A DNA stretch of 6,064 nt, taken from the NCBI GenBank assembly GCA_012511925.1, contig JAAZFD010000181.1, positions 1 through 6,064 of the forward strand, given 5' to 3'. Below, one piece after another: positions 1-5,915 of the stretch. The notes under the pieces are model-generated. The model did not search any database and was not told the origin of the DNA. It worked only from the letters and a program-made list of their open reading frames with translations. Source of the DNA: Clostridiales bacterium (lineage in GTDB: Bacteria > Bacillota > Clostridia > Christensenellales > CAG-138). Position 1 is the first letter of the stretch. Every line of letters starts with the position of its first letter. The position numbers and the translations under genes are program-made.

Positions 1-1113
1 CCTAATGAGTTAATAACTGCTTGCGAATACGCTCATAGCTTAAAGAAAAATGTATATTTAGCTGTAAATGCTTTTGCAAAGGATGCTGATATAGAAAAAC
101 TGCCCGAGTTGTTTCGCATAGCAGACGAGGCTAAGGTCGATGCTCTTATTGTCAATGATCCTGGAGTAATTTTTAGTGCAAAGCAAATTGTTCCGCATAT
201 TCCGCTTCATTTGAGTACACAAGCTAACACCTTGAACTCTGCATCTGCTCTGTTTTGGCATAGCCAAGGTATTGAACGCATTATTACTGCACGTGAATTG
301 AGCTTAGAACAGCTTTCAAACATGAGAAATTCAATTCCAAGCGAATTAGAATTAGAAATTTTCGTTCATGGTGCAATGTGCATTTCGTACTCTGGACGCT
401 GTCTGTTAAGCAATTATCTATGCGGTCGAGATTCTAATAAAGGTGAATGTGCACAGCCTTGTAGATGGTCTTTCGAGCTTAGAGAGCGTGGAAAAGACGG
501 CGAATACTTCACAATAGAGCAAGACGGTTTGGGAACTCATATATTGAATTCAAGAGATTTGAAACTCATTGAGTACCTGCCCGAAGTAATAAATACAGGA
601 ATTGCTTCGATTAAGATTGAAGGCAGGATGAAATCTGTTTATTATGTTGCAGCTGTTGTCAACGCATACCGTATGGCACTTGATTACTACGCTGATTGCA
701 TTAAAAACGGCTCAGACTATCAACTCCCCCAAGAGATACTTAACGAATTAGAAAAAGTGAGTCACAGACCATACACAACTGGCTTTGCTTTCGGCGACCC
801 TGCAGAAAAGGGGCAAATGACACATACTTCAAAGTACATTTCTGACTACGATATTGTGGCTAATGTGCTTGACTATAACAAAGTTGAGAAAACAGCCTTG
901 ATTCGTCAACGAAACCGATTCTTTATGGGTGATACTTTGGAAATACTATCACCAAAGGATATAAACAGAGAAATTTATGTCAATAATATAGTTACAGAGG
1001 ATGGAGTTAGCCTCGACAATGCGCCACACCCTAATCAGATTTTGACTATAAACTGCGAACTATCTGTAAAAAATGGCGACATACTTAGAAAGGCAAGGGT
1101 AAGCAATGATTAA
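1..1113 (+). CDS. trhP: U32-family protein, TrhP-type tRNA 5-hydroxyuridine synthesis protein (5' partial)
   Basis: The frame is open from base 1 and already reads as family sequence before the first in-frame ATG at 109 (AH..KKNVYLAVNAFAKDA), so the real start lies upstream; I estimate a few dozen N-terminal residues are missing. The U32 signature is clear: EIFVHGAMCISYSGRCLLSN, then GRDSNKGECAQPCRW. Its Cys codons at 379, 400, 448 and 460 are the likely [4Fe-4S] ligands described in this family. NSRDLKLIEYLPE and KIEGRMKSVYYVA follow, then the HRPYTTGF segment and a C-terminal U32_C beta domain from about 820 (GDTLEILSP, ending DILRKA), so the 3' end is intact. Although named peptidase U32, TrhP proteins (YegQ; YrrO in Bacillus) are needed to hydroxylate U34 of tRNAs, with prephenate as the known oxygen donor. 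Choosing TrhP over other U32 subfamilies is inference. The stop overlaps the next gene by 8 bases, suggesting translational coupling. Confidence 0.9.
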   Translation, partial: PNELITACEYAHSLKKNVYLAVNAFAKDADIEKLPELFRIADEAKVDALIVNDPGVIFSAKQIVPHIPLHLSTQANTLNSASALFWHSQGIERIITARELSLEQLSNMRNSIPSELELEIFVHGAMCISYSGRCLLSNYLCGRDSNKGECAQPCRWSFELRERGKDGEYFTIEQDGLGTHILNSRDLKLIEYLPEVINTGIASIKIEGRMKSVYYVAAVVNAYRMALDYYADCIKNGSDYQLPQEILNELEKVSHRPYTTGFAFGDPAEKGQMTHTSKYISDYDIVANVLDYNKVEKTALIRQRNRFFMGDTLEILSPKDINREIYVNNIVTEDGVSLDNAPHPNQILTINCELSVKNGDILRKARVSND

Positions 1114-1852
1114 AAGAGCTATATTTTTGATACTTGCAATTTGTGTTTTGCTTACTGCTGCTTGCGGCAGTAATGGTGAAACCGACAATCAAAAAATTAC
1201 CCCTCAACCTGTTCAAACGTTTGATGCCGATTATACCTCAGCCCCTAATACTTTTGGCACAAACCCTGCTGTAGAGGTAGTGGCTCAAAAGTCATACTAT
1301 TTTGTTAATGAAAACGGAAACCAGATTTATTTCGCTATAGAATACAATAATTCGGGCGATTGTCCGATTGTAGTTCAAAATGCGATAATTAAGTTCAAAG
1401 TAAATGGCATAGAATTTTCAAAGGAGTTCGAGCCTGTTTTATACAACTACTTTATAACTTTCCCAAATGACATCGGCTACATAGCTGTTTGGACAGACGA
1501 CATATATTCTGTAGGTACAGATGCGGCGGAAATAGAAATTATTGGCGTTTCGCTTGAGCCACTACCAACATTACCCGAACGCTATATTATAGGAGTAAAA
1601 GACATTAGAATAGTTCAAAACTATACAGAATTTGCAACCGTAACAGGCAGTATAGAGCTTAACAACGAAGAATTTACAGCTTGCACTATTTTCTGTGCGT
1701 TTTACGATGAATCCAACAACTTGCTTGGCGTTTGGTTTTTCAGTTTGTTTGATAATACCGAGAGCTTTACATCTCAACTTATTAGCTTGCCTATTCCCGA
1801 TTTAGCGCAAAACACAAAATCAATTAAAGCGGTTGGCTTCGGTATCGACTAA
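1106..1852 (+). CDS. Putative secreted lipoprotein with two beta-rich domains, function unknown
   Basis: This 248-residue protein begins with a typical lipoprotein signal: two basic residues (K3, R4), a hydrophobic core at about residues 5-16 and a lipobox-like LTAACG with the lipidated Cys at position 20. A Thr/Pro/Asn-rich linker (about 21-55) would tether the mature protein outside the membrane. After it come two segments that look like beta-sandwich domains: about 60-150 (alternating hydrophobics, NNSGDCP turn) and about 160-248. The second follows a pattern reminiscent of FxLYD-type domains (VTGSIELNN, then FCAFYDESNNLLGVW), but I cannot confirm the family. The start is supported by the signal peptide and a weak ribosome site AAGGG at 1095-1099, six bases upstream. 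The gene overlaps the U32 gene by 8 bases and citXG by 1 base, so it sits inside an operon. It has no obvious functional tie to either neighbour, and no enzyme motif is visible. Confidence 0.85.
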   Translation: MIKRAIFLILAICVLLTAACGSNGETDNQKITPQPVQTFDADYTSAPNTFGTNPAVEVVAQKSYYFVNENGNQIYFAIEYNNSGDCPIVVQNAIIKFKVNGIEFSKEFEPVLYNYFITFPNDIGYIAVWTDDIYSVGTDAAEIEIIGVSLEPLPTLPERYIIGVKDIRIVQNYTEFATVTGSIELNNEEFTACTIFCAFYDESNNLLGVWFFSLFDNTESFTSQLISLPIPDLAQNTKSIKAVGFGID

Positions 1853-3150
1853 TGGAATACATTGCAATTTCTTTGCCCGAAATAATGGAACACAGGGAAA
1901 AGCGCACCATGCGTACCGCTGAACTGATTCGCAAACACCAAAGCACAGTAGTTTGTATGTCAATGAATTTTATTGGAGAATACAAGGTGCTTAAACATTC
2001 AAGATTGATTTTCAATATGTTTTGTGAAAAGGTTTTGCGCTCAACACAGGTAAGATTTCATGAAGTTGAGTATAGTACCTTTGGCGATTATGCGCATTTT
2101 GTATGTGAGGAAAATCCCGAAGCCGTAAAAGCAAAAATGTGCAAATTAGAAGAATCGTGCGAAGTAGGGCGCTTGTTTGATATTGATGTTTACTATGGAA
2201 TGGAAAATGATAGCCCAGCTAAAATCAGCAGAGAAGGCTTAAGAAAATGCTTGATTTGCGATAAGCCTGCGATTGAATGTTCAAGAAGTAGGGCACATGG
2301 AATTGAAGCTGTTCGTTCTCACTCGATTGACATCATGAAAAGGCATTTAGCTACGCTTATTTCCGAATGTGCATACGATTCGTTGATTTCAGAAGTAGAA
2401 ACCACCCCCAAACCTGGGCTTGTTGACAAAAACAACAATGGATCGCACACAGACATGAACATAAATTCGTTTTATGCGAGTTCATTAGCTATCAAACCTT
2501 TTTATTATGATATGGCTTTAGAAACATTCAAAAGTTTCGATAATAATCTGTCAATCTTTGAGCTTATGCGCAGGCTGCAAGCTATCGGTCGAGCGGCGGA
2601 AACAGCTATGATGTCCGCAACAATCGGCATAAATACGCAGCTTGGAGCAATTTATACTATAGGTTTATTGTCATGCGGTGTTGTAATGTCTTTGGAGCAT
2701 TCACAGTGTTTTGATGCTATTCCTAACTACGCACAAAGTCTTGTCTTGTCGGTAAAGGTTGGCGATATACCATCTTTCGGTGCAAGATTTGAGGCTGAGA
2801 ACGCTTTTCCGAATATTTTAGCGACCACTAGACGCATTCAAATATTAAATAATGAACATAACTTCAATAACTCGTGCGTATTTGCGTTGCTTGAAATTAT
2901 GTTGTTGATTGATGACACAAACGTTTTAAGGCGTGGCGGCGAAAGCGGATTGATTTTTGTGCGTGAACAAGCTAAACGAATACTTGAATTTAATTACTCA
3001 AATGAGATGCTAAAAGCTGTTTTAGATTTTGATAATGAAATGATACGCAGAAATTTAAGCCCAGGCGGATGCGCTGACATCTTAGCTGCTGCAATATTCA
3101 TGCTGAACATTAAACAAAGGATATTCGAGTATGGATACACGCAGAAATAG
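1852..3150 (+). CDS. citXG: CitXG fusion: citrate lyase holo-ACP synthase / triphosphoribosyl-dephospho-CoA synthase
   Basis: One 432-residue protein carries both enzymes needed to make and attach the prosthetic group of the citrate lyase acyl carrier protein (CitD). Residues 1-165 are CitX (phosphoribosyl-dephospho-CoA transferase): LPEIMEHREKR near the N terminus, MSMNFIGEYK, VGRLFDIDVYYG (105-116) and RKCLICDKPAIECSRSRAH (131-149). Residues 166-432 are CitG, which joins dephospho-CoA to ATP with loss of adenine: TTPKPGLVDKNNNGSHTDMN (184-203), the GINTQLGAIYTIGLL region (259-273), GARFEAENAFP (310-320), DDTNVLRRGGESG (354-366) and RNLSPGGCADILA (400-412). The start is set by the LPE motif at residue 8; the ATG overlaps the previous stop (TAATG) without a clear Shine-Dalgarno sequence, so translation is probably coupled. 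Fused CitXG is known in other bacteria such as Haemophilus. Unusually, no cit genes adjoin it here, and the NTHKG motif of CitG reads NTQLG. Confidence 0.93.
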   Translation: MEYIAISLPEIMEHREKRTMRTAELIRKHQSTVVCMSMNFIGEYKVLKHSRLIFNMFCEKVLRSTQVRFHEVEYSTFGDYAHFVCEENPEAVKAKMCKLEESCEVGRLFDIDVYYGMENDSPAKISREGLRKCLICDKPAIECSRSRAHGIEAVRSHSIDIMKRHLATLISECAYDSLISEVETTPKPGLVDKNNNGSHTDMNINSFYASSLAIKPFYYDMALETFKSFDNNLSIFELMRRLQAIGRAAETAMMSATIGINTQLGAIYTIGLLSCGVVMSLEHSQCFDAIPNYAQSLVLSVKVGDIPSFGARFEAENAFPNILATTRRIQILNNEHNFNNSCVFALLEIMLLIDDTNVLRRGGESGLIFVREQAKRILEFNYSNEMLKAVLDFDNEMIRRNLSPGGCADILAAAIFMLNIKQRIFEYGYTQK

Positions 3151-3180
3151 TTATTTTCAAGAATTGATTATTTTTTGAGG

Positions 3181-3216
3181 TATCTATTCGTAAAACTTGC
3201 CTTTTACGAATAGATA
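3181..3216. repeat. Perfect 15-bp inverted repeat with 6-bp centre, candidate dif/loxP-like recombination site
   Basis: The left arm TATCTATTCGTAAAA (3181-3195) and right arm TTTTACGAATAGATA (3202-3216) are exact reverse complements around CTTGCC (3196-3201). Two inverted binding arms around a 6-8 bp asymmetric centre is the architecture of tyrosine recombinase core sites such as dif and loxP, and a recombinase gene begins 51 bases downstream. In streptococci the dif(SL) site lies next to xerS, which this recombinase resembles. The arms do not match classical XerCD dif by eye. The repeat is a poor terminator: the stem is AT-rich and no T-run follows on either strand. It could instead be an operator, since the right arm overlaps the likely -35 element. 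The repeat is certain; its role is inferred. Confidence 0.85.
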
Positions 3217-3230
3217 TGTTATGCTATATT
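3203..3230 (+). promoter_or_regulatory. Probable promoter of the recombinase gene (extended -10)
   Basis: An extended -10 element TGCTATATT (hexamer TATATT at 3225-3230) lies 16 bases after a partial -35, TTTACG (3203-3208, 4 of 6 consensus bases). Transcription would start near 3237, about 30 bases before the ATG. The -35 lies inside the right arm of the inverted repeat, so protein bound there should compete with RNA polymerase. Prediction by eye only. Confidence 0.55.
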
Positions 3231-3258
3231 AGTCGAAAGACAGCTACCCCAATTTTTC

Positions 3259-3263
3259 GGAGG
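3259..3263 (+). promoter_or_regulatory. Ribosome binding site of the recombinase gene
   Basis: GGAGG lies four bases before the ATG at 3268, a slightly short but usable spacing, and fixes this start for the recombinase. Confidence 0.8.
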
Positions 3264-3267
3264 AAAA

Positions 3268-4347
3268 ATGCAAGACGATTATTCAACACAATCGCATAAG
3301 AAATACACTGTGCTACTTCGTGAGCTACTCAAAGAGCTTCCAGATTTCTGTGCAGAGTTTTTCAGAGGGATTGACTCTCGTACTACTGCTCTTACACGAT
3401 ACGCTTATGCAACTGATTTGAGATTGTTTTTCACATACTTGATTTCCGAGCATAAGAAATTTGTTCACAGAAATTCAACGGCTGATTTTGTTATTAGCGA
3501 TTTAGACCTAATCTCCCCTACCGACATTGAAATGTACTTAGATTATCTTTCACTATATACAAGGGTCGTTGATGAAAACGAAATCTCTACTATAAACCAA
3601 GAACGAGCCAAGGCACGAAAACTCGCTTCCATGCGTTCGCTATACAAGTATTTTTATAAGAAAGAAAAGATTTTCACCACTCCCCCAGCTATGGTTGATT
3701 TGCCAAAATTGCACGAAAAACCGATTATTCGCTTAGATGCTAACGAAATCGTTGATATTCTAACTGCCTGCGATAATTCAGAGGGGCTTACTCCTCGCCA
3801 AATAGCTTATAATCAAAATACCCGTGTACGTGATATAGCAATTCTTACGTTATTCTTGGGTACTGGGATTCGAATAAGTGAGCTTGTAGGAATAGATATT
3901 GACGATATTAACTTTGTATCAAACGAATTTGCCATTATTCGAAAGGGTGGAAAGCGTGATGTGCTTGTTTTTGGTATTGAAGTGCGCTCTGCGTTGCTTG
4001 AATACCTTTTACTGCGTGAAAAGATGAAGCCTAAAGAGGAACACGAAAACGCCCTATTCCTTTCGCTTCAGATGAAAAGGATTACTGTGCGAGCAGTTGA
4101 AAATATGGTTAAGAAGTTTGCACGTGCGGCTGTTCCTCAAAAGAATATCACTCCACACAAGCTAAGAAGCACCTTTGGAACTATGCTTTACGCTGAAACT
4201 GGGGATATTTACTTGGTAGCTGATGTTTTAGGACACAAGGATGTTAACACTACCAAGAGACATTATGCAGATATTTCAAGAGAGCGCAGAAGGATTGCGG
4301 CAGAGGTTATAACCTTGCGAGAGTATGGTAAAATCGACAAATCTTAG
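3268..4347 (+). CDS. XerS-like site-specific tyrosine recombinase
   Basis: This 359-residue tyrosine recombinase cuts and rejoins DNA at paired inverted sites through a 3'-phosphotyrosine intermediate. The N-terminal SAM-like core-binding domain spans about residues 20-140 (LTRYAYATDLRLFFTYL; SMRSLYKYFYKKEKIF) and the catalytic domain about 155-345. All six catalytic residues are visible: R202 (GTGIRISELVGIDIDDI), K226 (RKGGKRD), H297 and R300 (TPHKLRST), H323 (LGHKDVNTT) and nucleophile Y333 (KRHYADI). It is longer than XerC or XerD (about 300 residues) and close to streptococcal XerS (about 356). From memory it shares with XerS the RKGGKRD, ALFL.L, VE.MV.K and TPHKLR blocks and the extended loop before R.RDIAIL. 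No phage or transposon genes adjoin it, so a housekeeping chromosome-dimer-resolution role is more likely than an element integrase. It has its own promoter and RBS. The XerS assignment is inference; membership in the tyrosine recombinase family is certain. Confidence 0.93.
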   Translation: MQDDYSTQSHKKYTVLLRELLKELPDFCAEFFRGIDSRTTALTRYAYATDLRLFFTYLISEHKKFVHRNSTADFVISDLDLISPTDIEMYLDYLSLYTRVVDENEISTINQERAKARKLASMRSLYKYFYKKEKIFTTPPAMVDLPKLHEKPIIRLDANEIVDILTACDNSEGLTPRQIAYNQNTRVRDIAILTLFLGTGIRISELVGIDIDDINFVSNEFAIIRKGGKRDVLVFGIEVRSALLEYLLLREKMKPKEEHENALFLSLQMKRITVRAVENMVKKFARAAVPQKNITPHKLRSTFGTMLYAETGDIYLVADVLGHKDVNTTKRHYADISRERRRIAAEVITLREYGKIDKS

Positions 4348-4379
4348 GAGCTTCCATATTATGAATGTTTTCTTTCGAC

Positions 4380-4407
4380 TTGACTTTATAAATATTTGTA
4401 CTATACT
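4380..4407 (+). promoter_or_regulatory. Strong predicted promoter for the membrane-complex operon
   Basis: TTGACT (4380-4385, 5 of 6) and TATACT (4402-4407, 5 of 6) are separated by 16 bases, in the otherwise empty AT-rich gap after the recombinase gene. Transcription would start near 4414, giving a leader of about 90 bases. The element marks the start of a new transcription unit. I saw no convincing terminator between the recombinase stop and this promoter, so some read-through is possible. Confidence 0.7.
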
Positions 4408-4421
4408 TTATGTGTTTGGGA

Positions 4422-4443
4422 TGACGCCGTTTTGACGCCGTCT
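4422..4443 (+). repeat. Tandem 11-bp direct repeat in the operon leader, possible operator
   Basis: TGACGCCGTTT is followed directly by TGACGCCGTCT; the first nine bases are identical in both copies. The repeat is GC-rich in an AT-rich leader and lies at about +8 to +30 from the predicted transcription start. An 11-bp period places both copies on the same face of the helix, as expected for a regulator binding direct repeats, and a position downstream of the start would suit a repressor. As RNA it forms only a 4-bp GACG/CGTC stem before TCTTTTAATTTT, too weak for a convincing terminator. The repeat is seen; the function is inferred. Confidence 0.6.
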
Positions 4444-4489
4444 TTTAATTTTGCAGAACGTTTTATATTTATTATTTAACGTGGGTGGT

Positions 4490-4495
4490 AGGAGG
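4490..4495 (+). promoter_or_regulatory. Ribosome binding site of the proton-conducting subunit gene
   Basis: A full AGGAGG lies seven bases before the ATG at 4503. This settles that start, and speaks against a reading of the overlapping +2 frame from 4451. Confidence 0.85.
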
Positions 4496-4502
4496 GAACT
4501 GA

Positions 4503-5915
4503 ATGAACGAACTTTTGATGCTTGCTTGTGTGGGCATACCTTTGGCGGGTGCATTTTTCATTCCGATGTTCGGAAAAGTGAACACCAAATTGAGAAATGC
4601 TCTAACTTTTTTATTTGTGTTTATTGCTTTTATATGCTCAGTGCTTTTATTACCAAATGTATTTTCGGGAACTGCTGTTTTTATACATGCCTACATACCA
4701 CTTGGGCTTAGTTTCGGTTTTCGTGCTGATGCCTTGTCGGTTTTCATGGCAATTACCTCTTCCTTGGTTAGTGCTATAATAGTTATTTACTCGTTTGGTT
4801 ACATTAAAAAGTATGATAATCAAAACGAATACTACCTGATGATTTCCTTGTTTATAGGTGCTATGATGGGCTTGGTTTATTCTACTAATCTCATTATGCT
4901 CTACTTGTTTTGGGAAATCACTTCGTTTTGCTCTTGGCGCTTGATTGGCTTCTATCGTGATAAAACATCTATTAAGCGTGCAAACAAGGCATTTATCGTA
5001 ACCGTTTTAGGTGCATTTGTTATGCTCATCGGATTTATTGGTATCTATGCCGAAACTGGCACATTCGATATTGTAGCTCTAAAAGGTTACACCCTACCCT
5101 CTTGGATAGTTGGTTTAATTTTAGTGGGAATTTTGTCGAAATCAGCAACATTTCCCTTGCATAGCTGGCTACCAGATGCCGGTGTTGCCCCTTCCCCTGT
5201 TACATCATTACTTCATGCCGCCGTTCTCGTAAAGATTGGTTTGTTTGTATATGTGAGATTGTTCGTGGTCGAAATGAACATCGACGCAATGTTCACTCAA
5301 ATAGTTCCCACAATAGCTGCAATTAGCGCCTTGATAAGTGCCGGAGCAGCATTGAAGGCTACCGATATTAAACGAGTTATCGCCTACTCCACTATCAGCC
5401 AAATAGCATTTATACTGCTTGGATTATCCTGCGGAATAGAGATAGGTATAACCGGCGGATTGCTTTACATCTTAGCACATTCAATCGCAAAGGGTGGTTT
5501 GTTCCTATGTGCAGGAATTGTAGAACATGCTTTGCACACCAAGGATATGAATCAAATGGGCGGACTAATTAAAACAATGCCAATAACTGCGATTTCGTGC
5601 TTGTTTTGCGCATTATCCGTTATGGGAATACCACCATTCGGAGGCTTCTTTGCGAAGTTCTTCGTAATAAATGGAATCATTTCCTCGGGTCAAATTGTTT
5701 TAGGTATTATATTTATTATCGGCGCCGTTATGACAGTATTGTACTTGGCAAGAATGTTTTCAATGGTGTTCTTGGGCGAAGTTAAAAATTCCGCTCATGA
5801 AGGCACAAAGGGAATGTTAGCCTCCGTTGTAACTTTAGCCGTTCTTTCACTTGCTATGGGAATTCTTATAAATTACCCAACAGAATTAGCAAGGCTTGTA
5901 GGAGGTATTCAATGA
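4503..5915 (+). CDS. Proton-conducting membrane subunit of the NuoL/NuoM/MrpA family
   Basis: This 470-residue, roughly 13-14-helix inner-membrane protein belongs to the antiporter-like subunits shared by complex I, Mrp cation/proton antiporters and energy-converting hydrogenases, which carry ions across the membrane. Conserved pump residues are present: E138 in the helix-5 motif YLFWEITS, K213 in SKSATFPLHSWLPDA, then APSPVTSLLHAAVLVKIG with K244, a TDIKRVIAYSTISQIAF segment, H326/K330 in AHSIAKGGLFL, and K385 in GIPPFGGFFAKFF. The FWEITS block and the following GFYRDK look closer to NuoL/MrpA-type than to NuoN, but the protein lacks the long C-terminal extension of MrpA or NuoL. It heads an operon: a strong promoter lies upstream, and the stop overlaps the next membrane gene by ATGA. 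Which complex it serves (Mrp, Ech/Mbh-type hydrogenase or a complex I relative) cannot be told from this window. Confidence 0.9.
   Translation: MNELLMLACVGIPLAGAFFIPMFGKVNTKLRNALTFLFVFIAFICSVLLLPNVFSGTAVFIHAYIPLGLSFGFRADALSVFMAITSSLVSAIIVIYSFGYIKKYDNQNEYYLMISLFIGAMMGLVYSTNLIMLYLFWEITSFCSWRLIGFYRDKTSIKRANKAFIVTVLGAFVMLIGFIGIYAETGTFDIVALKGYTLPSWIVGLILVGILSKSATFPLHSWLPDAGVAPSPVTSLLHAAVLVKIGLFVYVRLFVVEMNIDAMFTQIVPTIAAISALISAGAALKATDIKRVIAYSTISQIAFILLGLSCGIEIGITGGLLYILAHSIAKGGLFLCAGIVEHALHTKDMNQMGGLIKTMPITAISCLFCALSVMGIPPFGGFFAKFFVINGIISSGQIVLGIIFIIGAVMTVLYLARMFSMVFLGEVKNSAHEGTKGMLASVVTLAVLSLAMGILINYPTELARLVGGIQ
5900..5905 (+). promoter_or_regulatory. Ribosome binding site of the second membrane gene
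   Basis: AGGAGG lies six bases before the ATG at 5912, inside the end of the preceding gene, and supports this start despite the 4-base ATGA overlap. Confidence 0.8.

Noticed and set aside
109..111. ATG at 109 as the start of the U32 gene
   Set aside because: The frame is open back to base 1 and codes for recognisable U32-family sequence before this Met, so the gene is cut by the window edge rather than starting here.
58..267. Minus-strand open frames at 58-267, 1571-1777, 1824-2015 and 5208-5402
   Set aside because: Each is short and opposite a confident coding region, with no recognisable protein family; they are chance frames.
3181..3216. The inverted repeat as a rho-independent terminator of citXG
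   Set aside because: The stem is mostly A/T and is followed by TGTTATGC rather than a T-run; on the opposite strand it is followed by CCTCAAAAAA, also not a T-run.
4422..4443. The direct repeat as a CRISPR or other repeat array
   Set aside because: There are only two adjacent 11-bp copies with no spacers.
3151..4502. The recombinase as the integrase of a prophage, integrative element or integron
   Set aside because: No phage, conjugation, excisionase or cassette genes lie nearby, the flanking genes are ordinary chromosomal metabolism genes, and the motifs resemble XerS more than element integrases.
4414..4502. A riboswitch or attenuator in the roughly 90-base leader of the membrane operon
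   Set aside because: Apart from the 11-bp direct repeat I could find no stable stem, aptamer-like conserved core or leader peptide with regulatory codons.
4451..4711. An 86-codon + strand frame overlapping the start of the proton-conducting subunit gene
   Set aside because: It has no ribosome site of its own and reads out of frame through the well-supported NuoL/MrpA-like coding sequence; the AGGAGG serves the ATG at 4503.
5597..5785. A 62-codon + strand frame inside the proton-conducting subunit gene
   Set aside because: It lies wholly within a conserved coding region in another frame and has no family resemblance or ribosome site.
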